From Lycorma delicatula (taxonomy: Eukaryota; Arthropoda; Insecta; Hemiptera; Fulgoridae): a stretch of 64,000 nucleotides of DNA. The stretch is from positions 106,968,495 to 107,032,494 of the forward strand of contig NC_134455.1 in NCBI RefSeq assembly GCF_047948215.1. Direction: 5' to 3'. Shown in pieces: positions 23,465 through 35,776 of this stretch; the stretch's first letter is position 1; each line of letters begins with the position of its first letter. The translations under genes and the position numbers were made by a program. Under the pieces are notes generated by a model. That model made no database searches, was not told the origin of the DNA, and saw nothing but the letters and a program-made list of their open reading frames with translations.

Positions 23465-24030
23465 TGAAGTCCTTTACGAAGCAGAATGTTTAATCCTTAG
23501 CAGACGTGGTGATCTATGTAAACTGAAATTGAAGAAAGGAAATTACTGAGGAAATATTGAGACCGATCAAAGAAAATGGACAATACCGAAAACGACATAA
23601 CATAGACTTGTAAACACACATTGAAAGATCACATACATTATCAGAAAAGAAAGAATTGTATTCTGTGGGTATGTAAAAAGAATGGACCAAGTAGACTCAC
23701 AAATAAAGTTTTCACACAGTTGTGTAACAAAAAACCATCAATAACTGGTTTCAAGAAACAAGGGAAGATTTAAGCGAACTTGGAATAACTGATGCCGACA
23801 TCAAACAACGATTACCTCTGAGGAAAAGTTACAAAAAAGTAGCAGGATTTCAAGAGAAAACAAAATATCGGACCAGAACAATTTGTACTGAAGAAATGAA
23901 AGATAAAGACAGGAATATTATGATACAAATGCGGAAGAACAGAAACCTTTTAAAAATGATTTAATTGAATCTCGTGGTCTAAAGAGGACTATTCGAACCA
24001 AACAGAAACCGACTTTAAAACCCGCTCAAA
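23465..24030 (+). pseudogene. LINE ORF2 C-terminal remnant (endonuclease-RT type)
   Basis: Broken frames show the C-terminal region common in insect LINE pol genes after the RT core. In order: a LSRRGDL-like block, then IKENGQYRKRHNIDL (about 23555-23600), KRMDQVDSQ, a WFQETREDL-like block, and KVAGFQEKTKY (about 23838-23870), which aligns to the family's GFQEK block. There are stops and frameshifts throughout, with no intact catalytic domain. The clade is not resolved, and no poly(A) end is clear. Confidence 0.65.
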
Positions 24031-24800
24031 ATTGGAAAAAGTAATATTTTATTGTTTCTTCTTTGAATCCAACTTTTTGATATCTTGCCAAATTAAGGAG
24101 TTGTAATTATTTTGTTTTTACTTAAATTTTGCGCCGACATCTAAAAGTAAATCTTAAAAGATGACTTGAAAAATTATCTGTTATTTTTTACTGGGGACTT
24201 TTTTGTTTTTTATGTTTAAATTTTCGTTAAAAAATTTTACCATGATAAATTGGCTACAAAATTGTAATAAAATCATATTTATCATTAAAACTTATTTAAA
24301 TTTAGCACAATGAGTAAAATTTTTAATTATTTCTTATTTTAGTAATGATCACAATATTAATACTGATTAGCTGATAAAATTGTAATTTATTAATATAATG
24401 ATAATGATGTTGTAGAAATGATAAATTAAAAATCTCAGGGCACGGGCTATCAGTTAACGTCATTCAACAATATATAAATAAATCATTTTTATTTATATCA
24501 GCAATAAAAAATTTTTATCAGAATCTAAATGTTGCATGATTAATAATGAGATCAGTTAATGTAATTTTATAATAAAATAATAAAATTATACAATTGTTAC
24601 TTTTTTACTAAATATGTAACAATTTTAATTTAGTAATACGCTATAGTATTTATTGACTGCAATGATTAATTGAATTCATAATTCATTTATTTCATTAATT
24701 AGTCTGAAAGACTAATTACTGATGAAGCATGATGAAATAAGCATTTTAATCATTTAACTGTTGAGTATAGAAGCAATTTGTTGAATTTCGTTTCCGTTAA
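24031..24800. other. AT-rich, nothing recognised
   Basis: A perfect 10-bp-arm hairpin with loop GAA lies at 24696-24718. No genes. Confidence 0.5.
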
Positions 24801-24831
24801 CATACACACACAAACACACACGCGTGCACGA

Positions 24832-24869
<38 letters not shown>

Positions 24870-24900
24870 TGCGAGAGAGAGAGAGAGATTGAGCGAGTGA
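24801..24900. repeat. Compound (CA)n-(GA)n microsatellite
   Basis: An alternating CA tract with CGCG interruptions passes at about 24840 into a GA tract. It accounts for the low-complexity minus open frame at 24754-24936. Confidence 0.97.
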
Positions 24901-25357
24901 GTAAAACATCATTGCCGTTGTAAAATAACCCCACACTGTACAATAATAGTATTTGCATTATTTTGAACTGTAGGAAATGTAACAGTAATGATTATTTTTC
25001 ATATTATTTAGAGTAATACATTAAACACGTTATTTAATTAAAATTTAAAATTGCAATTTAGAAATTGAAAAAAATCTTAATTTGTTCAGTTTATAATTAA
25101 AAAATTACAGTACTAAAAGAGTATTTTGAATTTATTTACTTATGACTACTAACGATTTCGATTACGAATATTTAACTCCATATTAGTGAGCACACAGTAA
25201 AATTAATTTTTTTTATTAAAAAAAAATCTTTTTTTATACTCCCCTTTTTTGTTATTTTAATTAAATACGAGTATAGTGTAAATAAGTAGTGTACATATTG
25301 TGTAAAGTATACATGTTTATATTTCTTTTAAATTACTCATTAATAATTTATAAGATA

Positions 25358-25490
25358 ATGGATACCGGTATATTTTGGTAGTTGGGGTTCAATTAACCAC
25401 ACATCACAGGAACGGTCGGCTTAAACTTCATTTACATGTCATACATATCATCCTCATCTAACTGATTGTGGGGAGTTGCTTATGTTCACT
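25358..25490 (+). repeat. SINE family S2, 3' body fragment
   Basis: Matches the S2 body from GGATACCGG through TTCAATTAACCACACATC and CATACATATCATCCTCAT. The tRNA-derived head is missing. Confidence 0.75.
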
Positions 25491-25539
25491 AGCTGACCAA
25501 ATTGTAACATACGAGTACATATTAGGAAAAATATGAATA

Positions 25540-26100
25540 AATTCATTTTAAAGATTATATTATATTAGCATTCCCGTCGCCTGGATCAAATGCATATAGA
25601 ATTTAAAAAATTTGAAATAGTCGTCAGGTAATTAATTATGCGCGGATTGTTGCACTCACAGTTGTGACAAGCAGAGATAATGAGCAAGTCCATTTGAAGT
25701 TAGGCATAGCTTTTCTGTGAAAACTTAGGTGTTGGAGGAAGGTGCAAGGATCGCGCTTCCGCGATCGGTTAATTTGATAGTTGAGGATAGGTTATGGCAG
25801 GTGGTCGTGGTTGGAGAGGCCATGCGAAGGCATTAGTAAGTTTTGTAAATATACAAATGGAAGTATCTGCCGTGATGTCTACATCGGTGGTATCCTGACA
25901 GAGGCAAAAATGATGCCTGTGTTGTGTTATCAAGTTTAGAGGGTATAAAAGACGAAGACGATCTCCTGTAAAGCCCGTCATGGCTTGGAACTGAAGGGGG
26001 ATAGTCGACTGGGACCGTTACACAGCTGGTGTCAGAGTGTTTGGTAATTATGTTTGGGTTGCTGCTCTCCGAGTTTTCATATTCACAACTTACTGGATAA
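25540..26100. other. GC-richer island, unrecognised
   Basis: The block stands out from its AT-rich flanks. It includes a hairpin GATCGCG-CTTC-CGCGATC at 25749-25766 and a TATAAAAG at 25944-25951. The minus frame 25769-25981 (70 codons) and a plus frame from the ATG near 25795 show no domain I know. It is likely another mobile-element fragment, but this cannot be shown. Confidence 0.4.
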
Positions 26101-26529
26101 AATTGATTAATCTGGATGAATAGGAACTTTCCAGTTGTTAAATATGTAAATTGGCAGTTATTCTCTTTAATTTTATTATCAAATTAATTCGCTTTTACGG
26201 TTTATTTGGATAATAGTACTAATTGGTATTTTGTAGACAATGAAATTAAATTTAGTAAATCACTACTTATCAATCATCATTTAGACAATTTATTTTAGTA
26301 AATCATATAAATCATTCTGATGATGTCGATATTGATATAGACAACGATCTATATACATAATAATATTAAATTTACTAAAAAAGTTCTACTAGGCTATTTA
26401 TTTGTAATCTTTTTTTTGGCTTGATGATAACACCCCATATGTTGATGCTTATACAGTGGGATATGGAAATGGAATTTAGAAGCGTCTGAAAAATTCCACT
26501 ACTGACCGAGATCCATGACTGATCCTCCT

Positions 26530-26620
26530 TTTAAATTGTAATTAAAAGAAGAAATCCATTGGAATAAGTTCAGGTGATCTCGGTAGCCAATCAACTCATC
26601 TAGTAAGATTTTTTTTTTTT
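26530..26620 (-). pseudogene. Short DDE transposase scrap
   Basis: On the minus strand the sequence reads WLPRSPELIPMDFF, close to the PRSPDLTPxDFFLW block around the third catalytic residue of Tc1/mariner-like and DUF4817-type transposases. Flanking residues are not recognisable. The match is short, so the call is tentative. Confidence 0.5.
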
Positions 26621-26639
26621 TTGAGAGGGGTAAATTATG

Positions 26640-27275
26640 ATGAAATTTTTTAGCAATATTATAAAAACTTTAAATTAACCAAAATTTTTAGAAAATTCAA
26701 AAAAAATGTTGATCTTTGATTGGCTCCCCTACTCTCTATATTGCCCCTAAACTATTTTTAGGAATCGTTTGCACTAAAAATAGGTTTAGGCATAAACAAA
26801 ATTGGTTAAAAAAATTCCATTAAAAAATGGCTTTTTTGATTTCGGGAAAGGGAGAAAATTAGTTTACAATGGTAAGCATGTACGCATATACTAAGCTTAA
26901 GATAAAGTGAGGTTATGTTTCCAAAATCTCGAGAGAACTAACCTCAAAGAAACTATCTATCCTACTCCCTGGATATATTGACTCCAAACTTTCACCAACC
27001 AATTGCTCCGTATTACGTAATTTCCAATTACATAAGTCTCTGAGTCAAATTTGATCAAAATTAGTTATCCAATTAAACGTTATAAAGCTTCAAACACGTC
27101 AATACACATCTGCAAACGAATATTTCTCCCTCCATTTTTTGTGTATTTTTTGGAATCCCTGATTTATGAAACGTCGAGAAATGCAAAAATCCCATATTCC
27201 ATTTTTTGACTGATTACCATATTTTCCTTCTTTCTGCGTAGCTCTACAGCATGATGTCAGGAGATTGATAAAATT
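26640..27275 (+). repeat. Repeat family E, copy 2
   Basis: Ordered E blocks: CTCTATATTGCCCC, AACAAAATTGGTTAAAAA, AGCATGTACGCATATACTAA, GAGGTTATGTTT, ATTGACTCCAAACTTT, AAGTCTCTGAGTC, and the terminal TTTTTTGACTGATTACC. Confidence 0.75.
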
Positions 27276-28479
27276 TAATAACGCTCAATTTTTTAATTTT
27301 ACTAACTGAATTCAAGTTAAGGATTGTTACGTCTGTTTTTCCTTATTTAGTTTGGCCATGAAAAACTGAAATTTAAATATCTGAACAGAATGATATATTT
27401 CTTTGTATTTTTGTCGGCTTCTGAAGTCAATTTTATTGTAATTTTTATTTTTTGTAAGTTTATATCTAGCTGAATAAACTATATATGACAGCTAACACAT
27501 AAAGTAATAATAATGTATTTCAGAACACAGAATAATTAAGTTAACTTGTTCTCTAAGATTTAAGTAAATAAATCTGAGTTTAATTAAATTTTATTTGTGT
27601 CGGATGCATGCAACGGTTTCAACTACATGTTTTGTACACAGAATACGTCTCTGATAAATTTATAATGAAATGGGTTAATCAAATTAAATTGATTATTGAT
27701 GTTTCTCTGTTACTAAATGCAAGTACAATCGACTGCTTCTTGTTTTAGTTTGTTTTGTGTTTGTATCAAATTTTAAAGATAATTTGATTTGAGAATGAAA
27801 GCAACATAATAATATTATTACTGTATTCATTGATCACATATTTTTGCGGAAAAGAATAACTGTGATTCTTTTAGAATAACAAATACAAAAAAAAAAATTC
27901 ATTCTGGTAATATAAAATTTTGCGTGTGTATTAATATTATTAAAATTGTTTTACGCTACCAACCATAAATTACACAAATGAATTATCTACTGAAATACCA
28001 CTTTGTTGATGTATCAGTAATACGAGGGATTATGAGAACAAGAATGTTAATTATTCCATTGGCATATTATTGCTTCAAATAGTTGCTGTACATGTACAAT
28101 TGGTTCAATCAACTGACGGTTCAACTACTACTTCAGTAAACAACGGAGCCAATATAATTCTGCATGTTCATCGGGAGTACTCAGAACACTGATATCCAGC
28201 CAAGGCTATCGTAACAAGGGAGTGGGGATTAATATTACGTTTAGCGATGGAATGGGAACAACAATGCAAAGGACTATCCTACAGTACTCCTTTCTCTCAC
28301 TGGATTCCGCTAAAGATATATTAACTTTGTTCTACAAAATAATTTGGCTTTAATTACATCTCACTACCTATAAGAGACAATGTCTATATGAAATTTTTAC
28401 CGAACCTTTCCTATTATCCCAGGAATGTTTACCACAGCTTCAAACCTCACTACTGTATAAATAAAAAGATAAAAAAATC
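27276..28479. other. AT-rich, nothing recognised
   Basis: No coding motif was identified. 28160-28320 is somewhat less AT-rich but matches nothing I know. Confidence 0.5.
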
Positions 28480-29170
28480 TAATGTGGACACCACATAACT
28501 TCTTTGTACGCCTATTAAATTACATATATACAATTAAAAAAAAAAAAAGTACATACAATTTTATTTCATTAATAACTTGTGATATTTTTTCTTTTTTTTA
28601 TTGTTATTATTGAATTATTATTTATCGTAATTTTTTTTTACAATCAGATGTTAATAATTATTAATAAATTAATATATTTAAATTGAAAAAAAAAAGTTAA
28701 AAAAGGAGATGGAGTGTGATTCGAACCGATGTGCCTTCCCCTTGGAAGATCCAAATATTTCATTAATTAAAATTTTATTTGGCTATAACTAGAACCAATG
28801 AAAATACGTAATTACCACTTTTCGTTCAAAAGCTCTCAATGAGGATTTATTACTGCAATTAAGGAAAAGTCAAAAATCTCAATTTTTTTCGGAATTTGGG
28901 TTTTTTGGACAATTCTGGTTCAGTTGATTTCAATCAAAAAAAAAAAAAAAGGGAGATGCACAACTAGATATTACAACAGTCCTAAATTCAAAATATCATT
29001 ATCGTATGGCTAATTGTTTTTAAGTTATTCGAGATAAATACTTACATAAAAACGCACACTGAAACTAGTCAAAATGGATTCAGCGATGGTCAAAATGAAT
29101 ATTTCTGTTGAAATCTGTAAACCGAAATTCTTTGCGATCACAATACTTCCTTTACTTCGTATAAGGAAGT
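28480..29170 (-). repeat. Repeat family A, copy 3
   Basis: Reverse orientation: starts at TGTGGACACCACATAACTTC and ends at CCTTTACTTCGTATAAGGAA. All A blocks are present, including GATTCGAACCGATGTGCC, which is the T-arm block in reverse. Confidence 0.85.
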
Positions 29171-29507
29171 AAAATTATTAATTAATAACCAAGAACTTCT
29201 TGCATTTCGTAGTCTATGTCGATTGGCATAGTCTATATCGATATATGAGAGTTGGTTATCAATATAAGTTGAATGGGCATACCAACATAAATTTTTCAAA
29301 ACGTTATGTGTTTTATTAAATTTAATGTTATTAATTTATTTAAAACTGCGGCGACCTGCGAGAACTTATTCTCATGATACCAAAGCAGCACAGTAGATTT
29401 TTATGTCCTGAACTACGAAGTTCCATCAGGGAATGTCATACACATAATTAGCATAGATTCCACTTTCAATTTGGTATAAATATTTTCATAACGTCTAGGT
29501 CGGCGAG

Positions 29508-29925
29508 ATGCAATTAGGAAGAAGAACCTCTAGGGCTACTAGAATTTATGATCTAAGACTTTACGTGAATCTACTCCAGAACGTTCAAACTCTTGAAGAG
29601 CAACGTATACGCTCGGCTAAAAATCGAGTTCAACCTTGGTGAAATATGTTAGATTTCGAATCATCTTTTAATTATTCACGTTGAAATTCACTATCTCAAT
29701 TTGAAAGATATTCAAATAGTTAACAAAAATGTATAACCACTTCAATGACAAAAAATGGAATGAAGAAGCTCCTGGTCTTTGCTTTGCTGGGGTCCAAGCG
29801 TTCTTGAACAATTTTAATATATTTCTGATTTCATTAAAAAAAAGATTTTAGGAACAAATCTTTCATCTAAACATTTTAATTTATCCGAGAAATCGTGGAA
29901 GTGCGATAATTTGGGGAACAAAAAG
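29508..29925 (+). pseudogene. Helitron helicase-protein N-terminal relic
   Basis: An open frame from ATG 29508 (44 codons, stop 29640-29642) starts MQLGRRTSRATRIYDLRL and continues with EEQRIRSAKNR. This resembles the Arg/Gln-rich N-terminus of insect Helitron Rep/helicase proteins. A second block in another frame at 29744-29795 reads KKWNEEAPGLCFAG, matching the family's K-x-EAxGxCC region; the second Cys is Phe here. A third weak block TNLSSKHF follows near 29850. The Rep motif and helicase domains are absent, and no Helitron termini (5' TC, 3' hairpin plus CTRR) were found. The assignment rests on two motif blocks. Confidence 0.6.
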
Positions 29926-29989
29926 CCACACACAATTACTAAGAAACTATTTACAATTCTTTATGTTCTATAAGCATACATCGCGGTCG

Positions 29990-32900
29990 AAGCCGTGATT
30001 TTCGAGCCAGTTGTGTTTGTATTTATTATAAAAAAATTAAATTGTTCCCAACTATTTATTTAATCTTAAGTTTGCAAAAGATTTGATAGGGCTGATATTA
30101 ATCATAATATATATTCACAATTCTCACCCAAAAGACTAGTTTGACTTGCATATTACCTTCATCTGCAAACTTTACGATGTTTAGTTAGAGCTAGTGAGAT
30201 TTTCTAAGTCAAAAGATAAGTTTCTTTAATCTAGTTGGTAAGGTCAGCTCTTAAGGTGTTTCGTTAAGTGCTTAGAAAAATAATTTCATATTTTATGAAG
30301 AAATTTAACTACATTTAATCCTTTCAACAGGAATGTGGATAAAAGATATTGAAGACTTTTTCATTTTCATTACATAAATATTGCTTGTAATATAAATTCA
30401 TTCAAATAAAATAATTTTGGGAGAAATAACCTGATAACTATACAACAGTTAATCTTTTTATTTGGAACAATCCTTTCTGACGACAATATTTTTGTAAATT
30501 TTTGGGGACATATTAATGCCTAATAGAAATCATTTTATGAAAGTTTTTTTTTTATGTTAACGAAGTTAAGAGATACGAATGATAACTCAAATTCGTTTTC
30601 TTGTTTGCCTTTTTGAAATAATCATCAAATTAACCAGTTCAAAAAATTATTTGAAAAATCTATCAGGGAAAGTAAAAGGTAAAAATTAAGGTCTATAAAT
30701 TTTAAGATTTAATGCCTCATTAAATCTTTTAAAATTGTATAAAACTGTTACCTTACCTAAAATTTATTACAAAAACCAGTATAATTAATTTTTTTGTTTG
30801 TTTTTTCAAATTATGTATTCCATATTAAAGGAACTTACGTCTGTAGTTTTTGTAAAGGTCTACTAGATTAATCTTTTAGACTAATAATAATGCCTTACTA
30901 TTGATTTGACTGTTTTTCTTCTTACTATTTTAAAAACAATTTTGCTCTCAAATTCCTCTCTTTAAAAAAAAATTTTAAAAATGTATATCTTTTTATTAAT
31001 TGCATATTTTTTTACGGAATTTTTTAAATGAACGATTTTTTTTATTTCTTACATTTGCTTCATTTATTATTATTTTACCTTTATATAAGAATAAATAACC
31101 AATGCTAGAAAAGTGCATTGTTATGCACGTTATTGTCAGTTTTTAAAAATCTTTTTTACATACAGTAAACTTTTTTAAACCAATTTTTTTTTTTTAATGG
31201 AATAATATTTATCTGTTCTGCTTAAAGTAATGATTTAAAGATATATATTTATTTATTTATACATAGATAAAATTTATTATGTTACTATATTACATTCAAA
31301 GCTTTTATTTTACTGTAAAAAGAAGTTCGGAATATATTTAAAGAAAGATTTTTTTATTTAATGACAAATGTAAACAGCTAAAGATAAGCACACAGCTGGA
31401 AACTGCTGTTCTAAAAGATTGTAGTTTCCTATAACGAGGGAAGAATTTACTTATGGAATAGATGATGAGATTTTTAAAGAGTCATACAACAGTTTCTGAG
31501 AGCATTGAACTGGTTAGACAACTTGTATATGCTTATCATTATGCATATTTTAATTTTTTTGTATGCCATTTTACGTAAAAACCTTACTATAAAAAGAAGT
31601 GCATCTTGAAAAATATATCTACCCGTCGTACTTTATTTGTAGATGTTGACTTTTTTTCTACTGAAGTATATCAAGGAGGTTTATTTTAGAGCTGTACATA
31701 ACAACGTATGCAAATTATTATTATCTAATACGAGTTTGTTAATGTATATATTTTAAATGAAAAATTGAGTTAGTTCAATATTTTCTTTAATAGTTCTATA
31801 AAAAGTTCTTTAACGTAAAAAAGAAAAAATGTAGAATAAAATGTTAAAAATAAAGCCTTTAGATCATGTCAACCGTGTTTTACGATTTTTTGAGCTTTGT
31901 TTCAAATCCTGTATGATGTGAGTTTACTTTAAACTGGATTTTGTATTAACTTTATAGTTTATTTTCGTGCTGAAACGACATGCAGTTTTTTTTTTGTACA
32001 CGCTACATAATACGGGAAGAGATATATTTCCTCCTTTGCATTTCCTTACCTGCTCTCGAGAGCCCTTTAATTTATGAAGGAAAAGTAATTTCTGTTGCTG
32101 CTTATATATTTAAGATGGTCAATGCAAAAGTTTGATCGTTGTGCTGATTCCATCCGGCTAAAACGGCCTAATTTTTGGGGGGATATTATTATGGAATGAC
32201 CATTTCCTGCCTAAACGGGGTTTGAATTGTGGGCGTGATTTTTTGTCTAGAGTTTTCCTTTCTCCATATAAAGATAGCTCCCATTTATTCCTTTTCCTGA
32301 ACTTTGATCCTTTTTCTCCGCTTTGAACTCATGCATGTAGGCATAATCTACCATGTTAATGCTAATAAAACAAGGGATCTGTAGAGCCAGTTCAAGCTGG
32401 TGGGATTTGCATCAGAGCTATAAGCCTAATTAATGGAAGAGTTTTTCAGCTTAAACAGGATTTTAATCCTTAAATCTTCTTGTCTTTTGACCACTACTAA
32501 AATATTATTACAATAATTTTGCATTTTGATCGTTAAATTCAGTTAAAGACATAAGCTTTGTTAAACCAAACAAATATGATTTTTAAAATAATACAGAATA
32601 AAACTTGAAAAAAATAATAATGCATGTTAAAAGAAATTGAAAAACGCTTGAAGAATAATGAGTAATAGATAAAAAAAATTAATCCACAATGCCACAAAAA
32701 TGATATCCTTATATCACAAAAAATTTATTTATTTATAAAATATAATTTTGTTTACATTATTTTATTTCAATTTACATTTATTTATGTCATTGCATTATTA
32801 AACCTTTAATATTGATTTTTAAAAATAATATATAATTTAATAATAGTTTGATTACATAAAAATATAAGCAATTACAGAAAAGTTACAAGAAAAAAAGCAC

Positions 32901-33335
32901 TTTAAAAAGCCGCTTATGTAAAAATCTACTATGTATTATACATGTAGCATTTAAAGAATGCATTATTTTAAAAACATTGTTGTTAAGTAATAATGCATGT
33001 AACAGATATAATTAAGAACAGATATTATGCAGACTCTTTTTAATGAAATACGTGAAAAAAATTTTTTTTTCTATTAAAATATTTCACATTATCGGACATA
33101 ATTTTATAAATATCAAGAGGGTAAATTAAGTCCGATATAAAGAATACGAGGTTTTAATGTAAATTGTAATACAAAAAAATGATAAAAATTAATTACAAGC
33201 GGAAAATTCTTAAACAACTGAAACAGGTTTCAGGTTATCTGAAATAATTTTACATTATTTTTTTTTTTTTAATTACGTTCCACTTCCTTTAGTCAAAAAA
33301 ATTTCTTATTCTCATTCTCTTTATGTTAACAACTG
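29990..33335. other. Long AT-rich gap
   Basis: No gene is recognised over 3.3 kb. The 32,000-32,470 patch is more balanced in composition, with TCTCGAGAGCCC and AAACGGCCTAATTTTTGG, and may be an old repeat, but it has no partner in the window. Confidence 0.45.
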
Positions 33336-33339
33336 AAAG

Positions 33340-33367
33340 TGTGGCGTCCACTGATGTGGACGCCACA
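33340..33367. repeat. Perfect palindrome at the edge of A copy 4
   Basis: TGTGGCGTCCAC (33340-33351), loop TGAT, exact complement (33356-33367). The right arm is the normal end of repeat A; the left arm is not found at other A ends, so it looks like an inverted duplication of the terminus. Confidence 0.88.
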
Positions 33368-34076
33368 TAACTTCCTTGTATCCTATTAAATTACATATAC
33401 TTTTTATATTTTTGTATGTTTTCTGACTTTTTTTTTCATTTCTTCTTTGTTATTATTGATTTATTATTTATTGTAACAGTTTTTTTTACAATCTGAGGTA
33501 TTAATAAGTCAATATATTTAAATTAAACAAAAGGAAATGAAGTCAGATTCGAACCTATGTGCCTTTCCCTTGTAAGATCCAAATATATCATTAATTAAAA
33601 GTTTATTGAACTTATAAGTCTGGAATCGATGAAAATATGTACTACCTAAGATAGATATATCGTTGAAAAGATCTCAGTGAGGGCTTATTGCTGCAGTTAG
33701 TTAAGAAAAAGTCCAAAATCAAAATATTTTGGATTTCGGGTTTTTTGGACACTTTTGGTCCAGTGAATTGCAATCAAAAGGGGAGGGGCACAACTAAATG
33801 TTACAGCAATCCTAAATCCAAAATTTTAAATTCTACAACTAATCATTTTTGAGTTGTGGGAGATACATAACTATCATAACGGTACTACGTAACTATACAT
33901 AACTGTCACAGCAGACGTATGTACGTCTGTTCGTAGATAAGTACGTACAGACGTCACGCCAAAACTACTCAAAATGGCTTCAGGGTTGGTCAAATGGACA
34001 TTTCCATTGAAATTTTAAAACCAAAAACTTTTTCGCGATTACAATATTTCCATAGATGGTACAAGGAAGTATTGTA
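33356..34076 (-). repeat. Repeat family A, copy 4
   Basis: All A blocks are present in reverse order, with GATTCGAACCTATGTGCC near 33546. The far end has grown into a long foldback: 34029-34051 and 34066-34088 are complementary over 23 bp with one mismatch, where other copies have only a short hairpin. Confidence 0.85.
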
Positions 34077-34371
34077 ATCGCGAAAAATTTGTAAGAAGCA
34101 CAAGGAAGTAATAATAGGAATTAAAAATATTATATCAGGTTAAAATGTGAATATTTTAGATGAATCTAAAAAAGTCTATACAATTAATAAAAAATTGCTA
34201 ATAAATATTTAAGCAATTATATTTTTGCTATTTGATTACCACCTGCAAATGATTTTCCACTCAAAAAAATAAAAAATTATGCAGTTATTATTTCTTTAAA
34301 AATATTTAGAAATTTTAAACTGAATATAAAAAAAAATACCTCTTACATGTTAATAAATGTTTTTTTTTGTT

Positions 34372-34513
34372 ATGAAAAAGGGGGCGTCAACAGCTATGGT
34401 AATCAGCCTGGTGGAAATTGGTAGCGTATGAAAATATGCTATGCTTGAACGGGATTCGAATACGGACCTCCGTACGAAATTCAGAAACGCTACCTATTCG
34501 CCCACGGAGGTTG
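34372..34513 (-). repeat. tRNA-derived SINE, family S1, copy c
   Basis: On the minus strand: an A-box region ending in GGCGAATAGGTAGCG, a B box GTATTCGAATCCC (34451-34463), then CATACGCTACCAATTTCCACC and the AGCTGTTGACGCC block. Confidence 0.8.
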
Positions 34514-34520
34514 GAAAATT

Positions 34521-35109
34521 ATTTTTAACATTAACATATTTAAAATATTTTAAACAACTATCAAAAAGCTAAAAAATACATTATTTTTATTCTAAAGTGG
34601 TTACTTATTTGATAACAATTTTGAAATATTTCATTAAAGTGATTTTATATTGATGAAATTTAAATTGGATTGATGTTTCATATTAAAATTACATTATGTA
34701 AAAATAACAAAAATTTATACATTATTTATTTATTTATTCAATGCTCAATTTATTGATACAATGTAATTAGAATTATGGTCTTCCAGTGCAGTGTTTCTTC
34801 GGACATATTTCCATAATAAATCAGTTTTTTACATACTCTAAAATGTCCCCAAATCATAACAGAATCTTCTCTTCTACACATAAATTTAATGGAGGGAGGG
34901 GGGTGTAGTGTAATCCGGCTCCTCATGGTGCACCCTAGATATCGCTAAATGGCTTAGTTAACTCATAATGACAAATCTTGATGGTAATCAATCAGAAATT
35001 TATACGCTATTGTTTGTGCCTAAGAGAATAAATAATTATGTAAAGTACATTAATATGTATTTCATCTGTTGAAATAATACGGTAAATTAATAAGGCAATT
35101 TTGCATTTT
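34521..35109. other. AT-rich, nothing recognised
   Basis: Only short A/T runs and a G-run near 34900 are seen. Confidence 0.45.
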
Positions 35110-35776
35110 ACTTCCTTGTCCGAATTAAAGGAAGTATTGTAATCGCAGAAAAAATTCGTTTTTCAAATTTCAACGGAAATATCCATTTTGACCATCCCTG
35201 TATCCATTTTTACTAGTTTCGGCGTGATATCCATACATACGTACGTATGTGCGTATGTATCTCGCATAACTCAAAAAAGAATAGCCATAGGATGTTGAAA
35301 TTTTGGATTTAGGACTGCTGTAACATCTAGTTGTGCACCTCCCTTTTGATTGCAATCGACTGGACCAAAAGTGTCCAAAAAAGCCCAAAATCCAAAATAT
35401 TTGGATTTTGGACTTTTTCTTAACTGCAATAATAAGCCCTCACTGAGATATTTTCAACGATATATCATAGGTACTTATTTTCATTGGTTCCAGAGTTATC
35501 GCCAAATAAAATTTTAATTACTGAAGTATTTGGATCTTACAAGGGGAGGCACATCGGTCGAATCAGACTTCATCTCTTTTTTTAAATTTATTTTTTTAAT
35601 TTAAACATATTGATTTATCAATAACCCCGTGGTTAATTTATCAAATTAACCCGTGATTGTAAAAAAAAATTACAATAACTAATAACAATAAAAAGAAATG
35701 ATGAAAAAAAATCAGAAGTTATTAGTGAAATAAAATTTTACGTACTTTTAAAAATGTGTATATGTAATTTAATAGG
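35110..35776 (+). repeat. Repeat family A, copy 5 (main part)
   Basis: Begins ACTTCCTTGTCCGAATTAAA and runs in A order to a GTGTATATGTAATTTAATAG block at 35755-35776, where the expected terminus is missing. The terminus reappears at 36214-36272. The minus frame 35170-35388 is a shadow. Confidence 0.85.

Noticed and set aside
25944..25951. TATAAAAG as a host gene promoter
   Set aside because: No convincing initiator at the right distance and no open frame of known type downstream.
26318..26345. CTGATGA near 26318 and at 57041 as further hammerhead cores
   Set aside because: Neither is followed by a stem II plus GAAA with pairing stem I.
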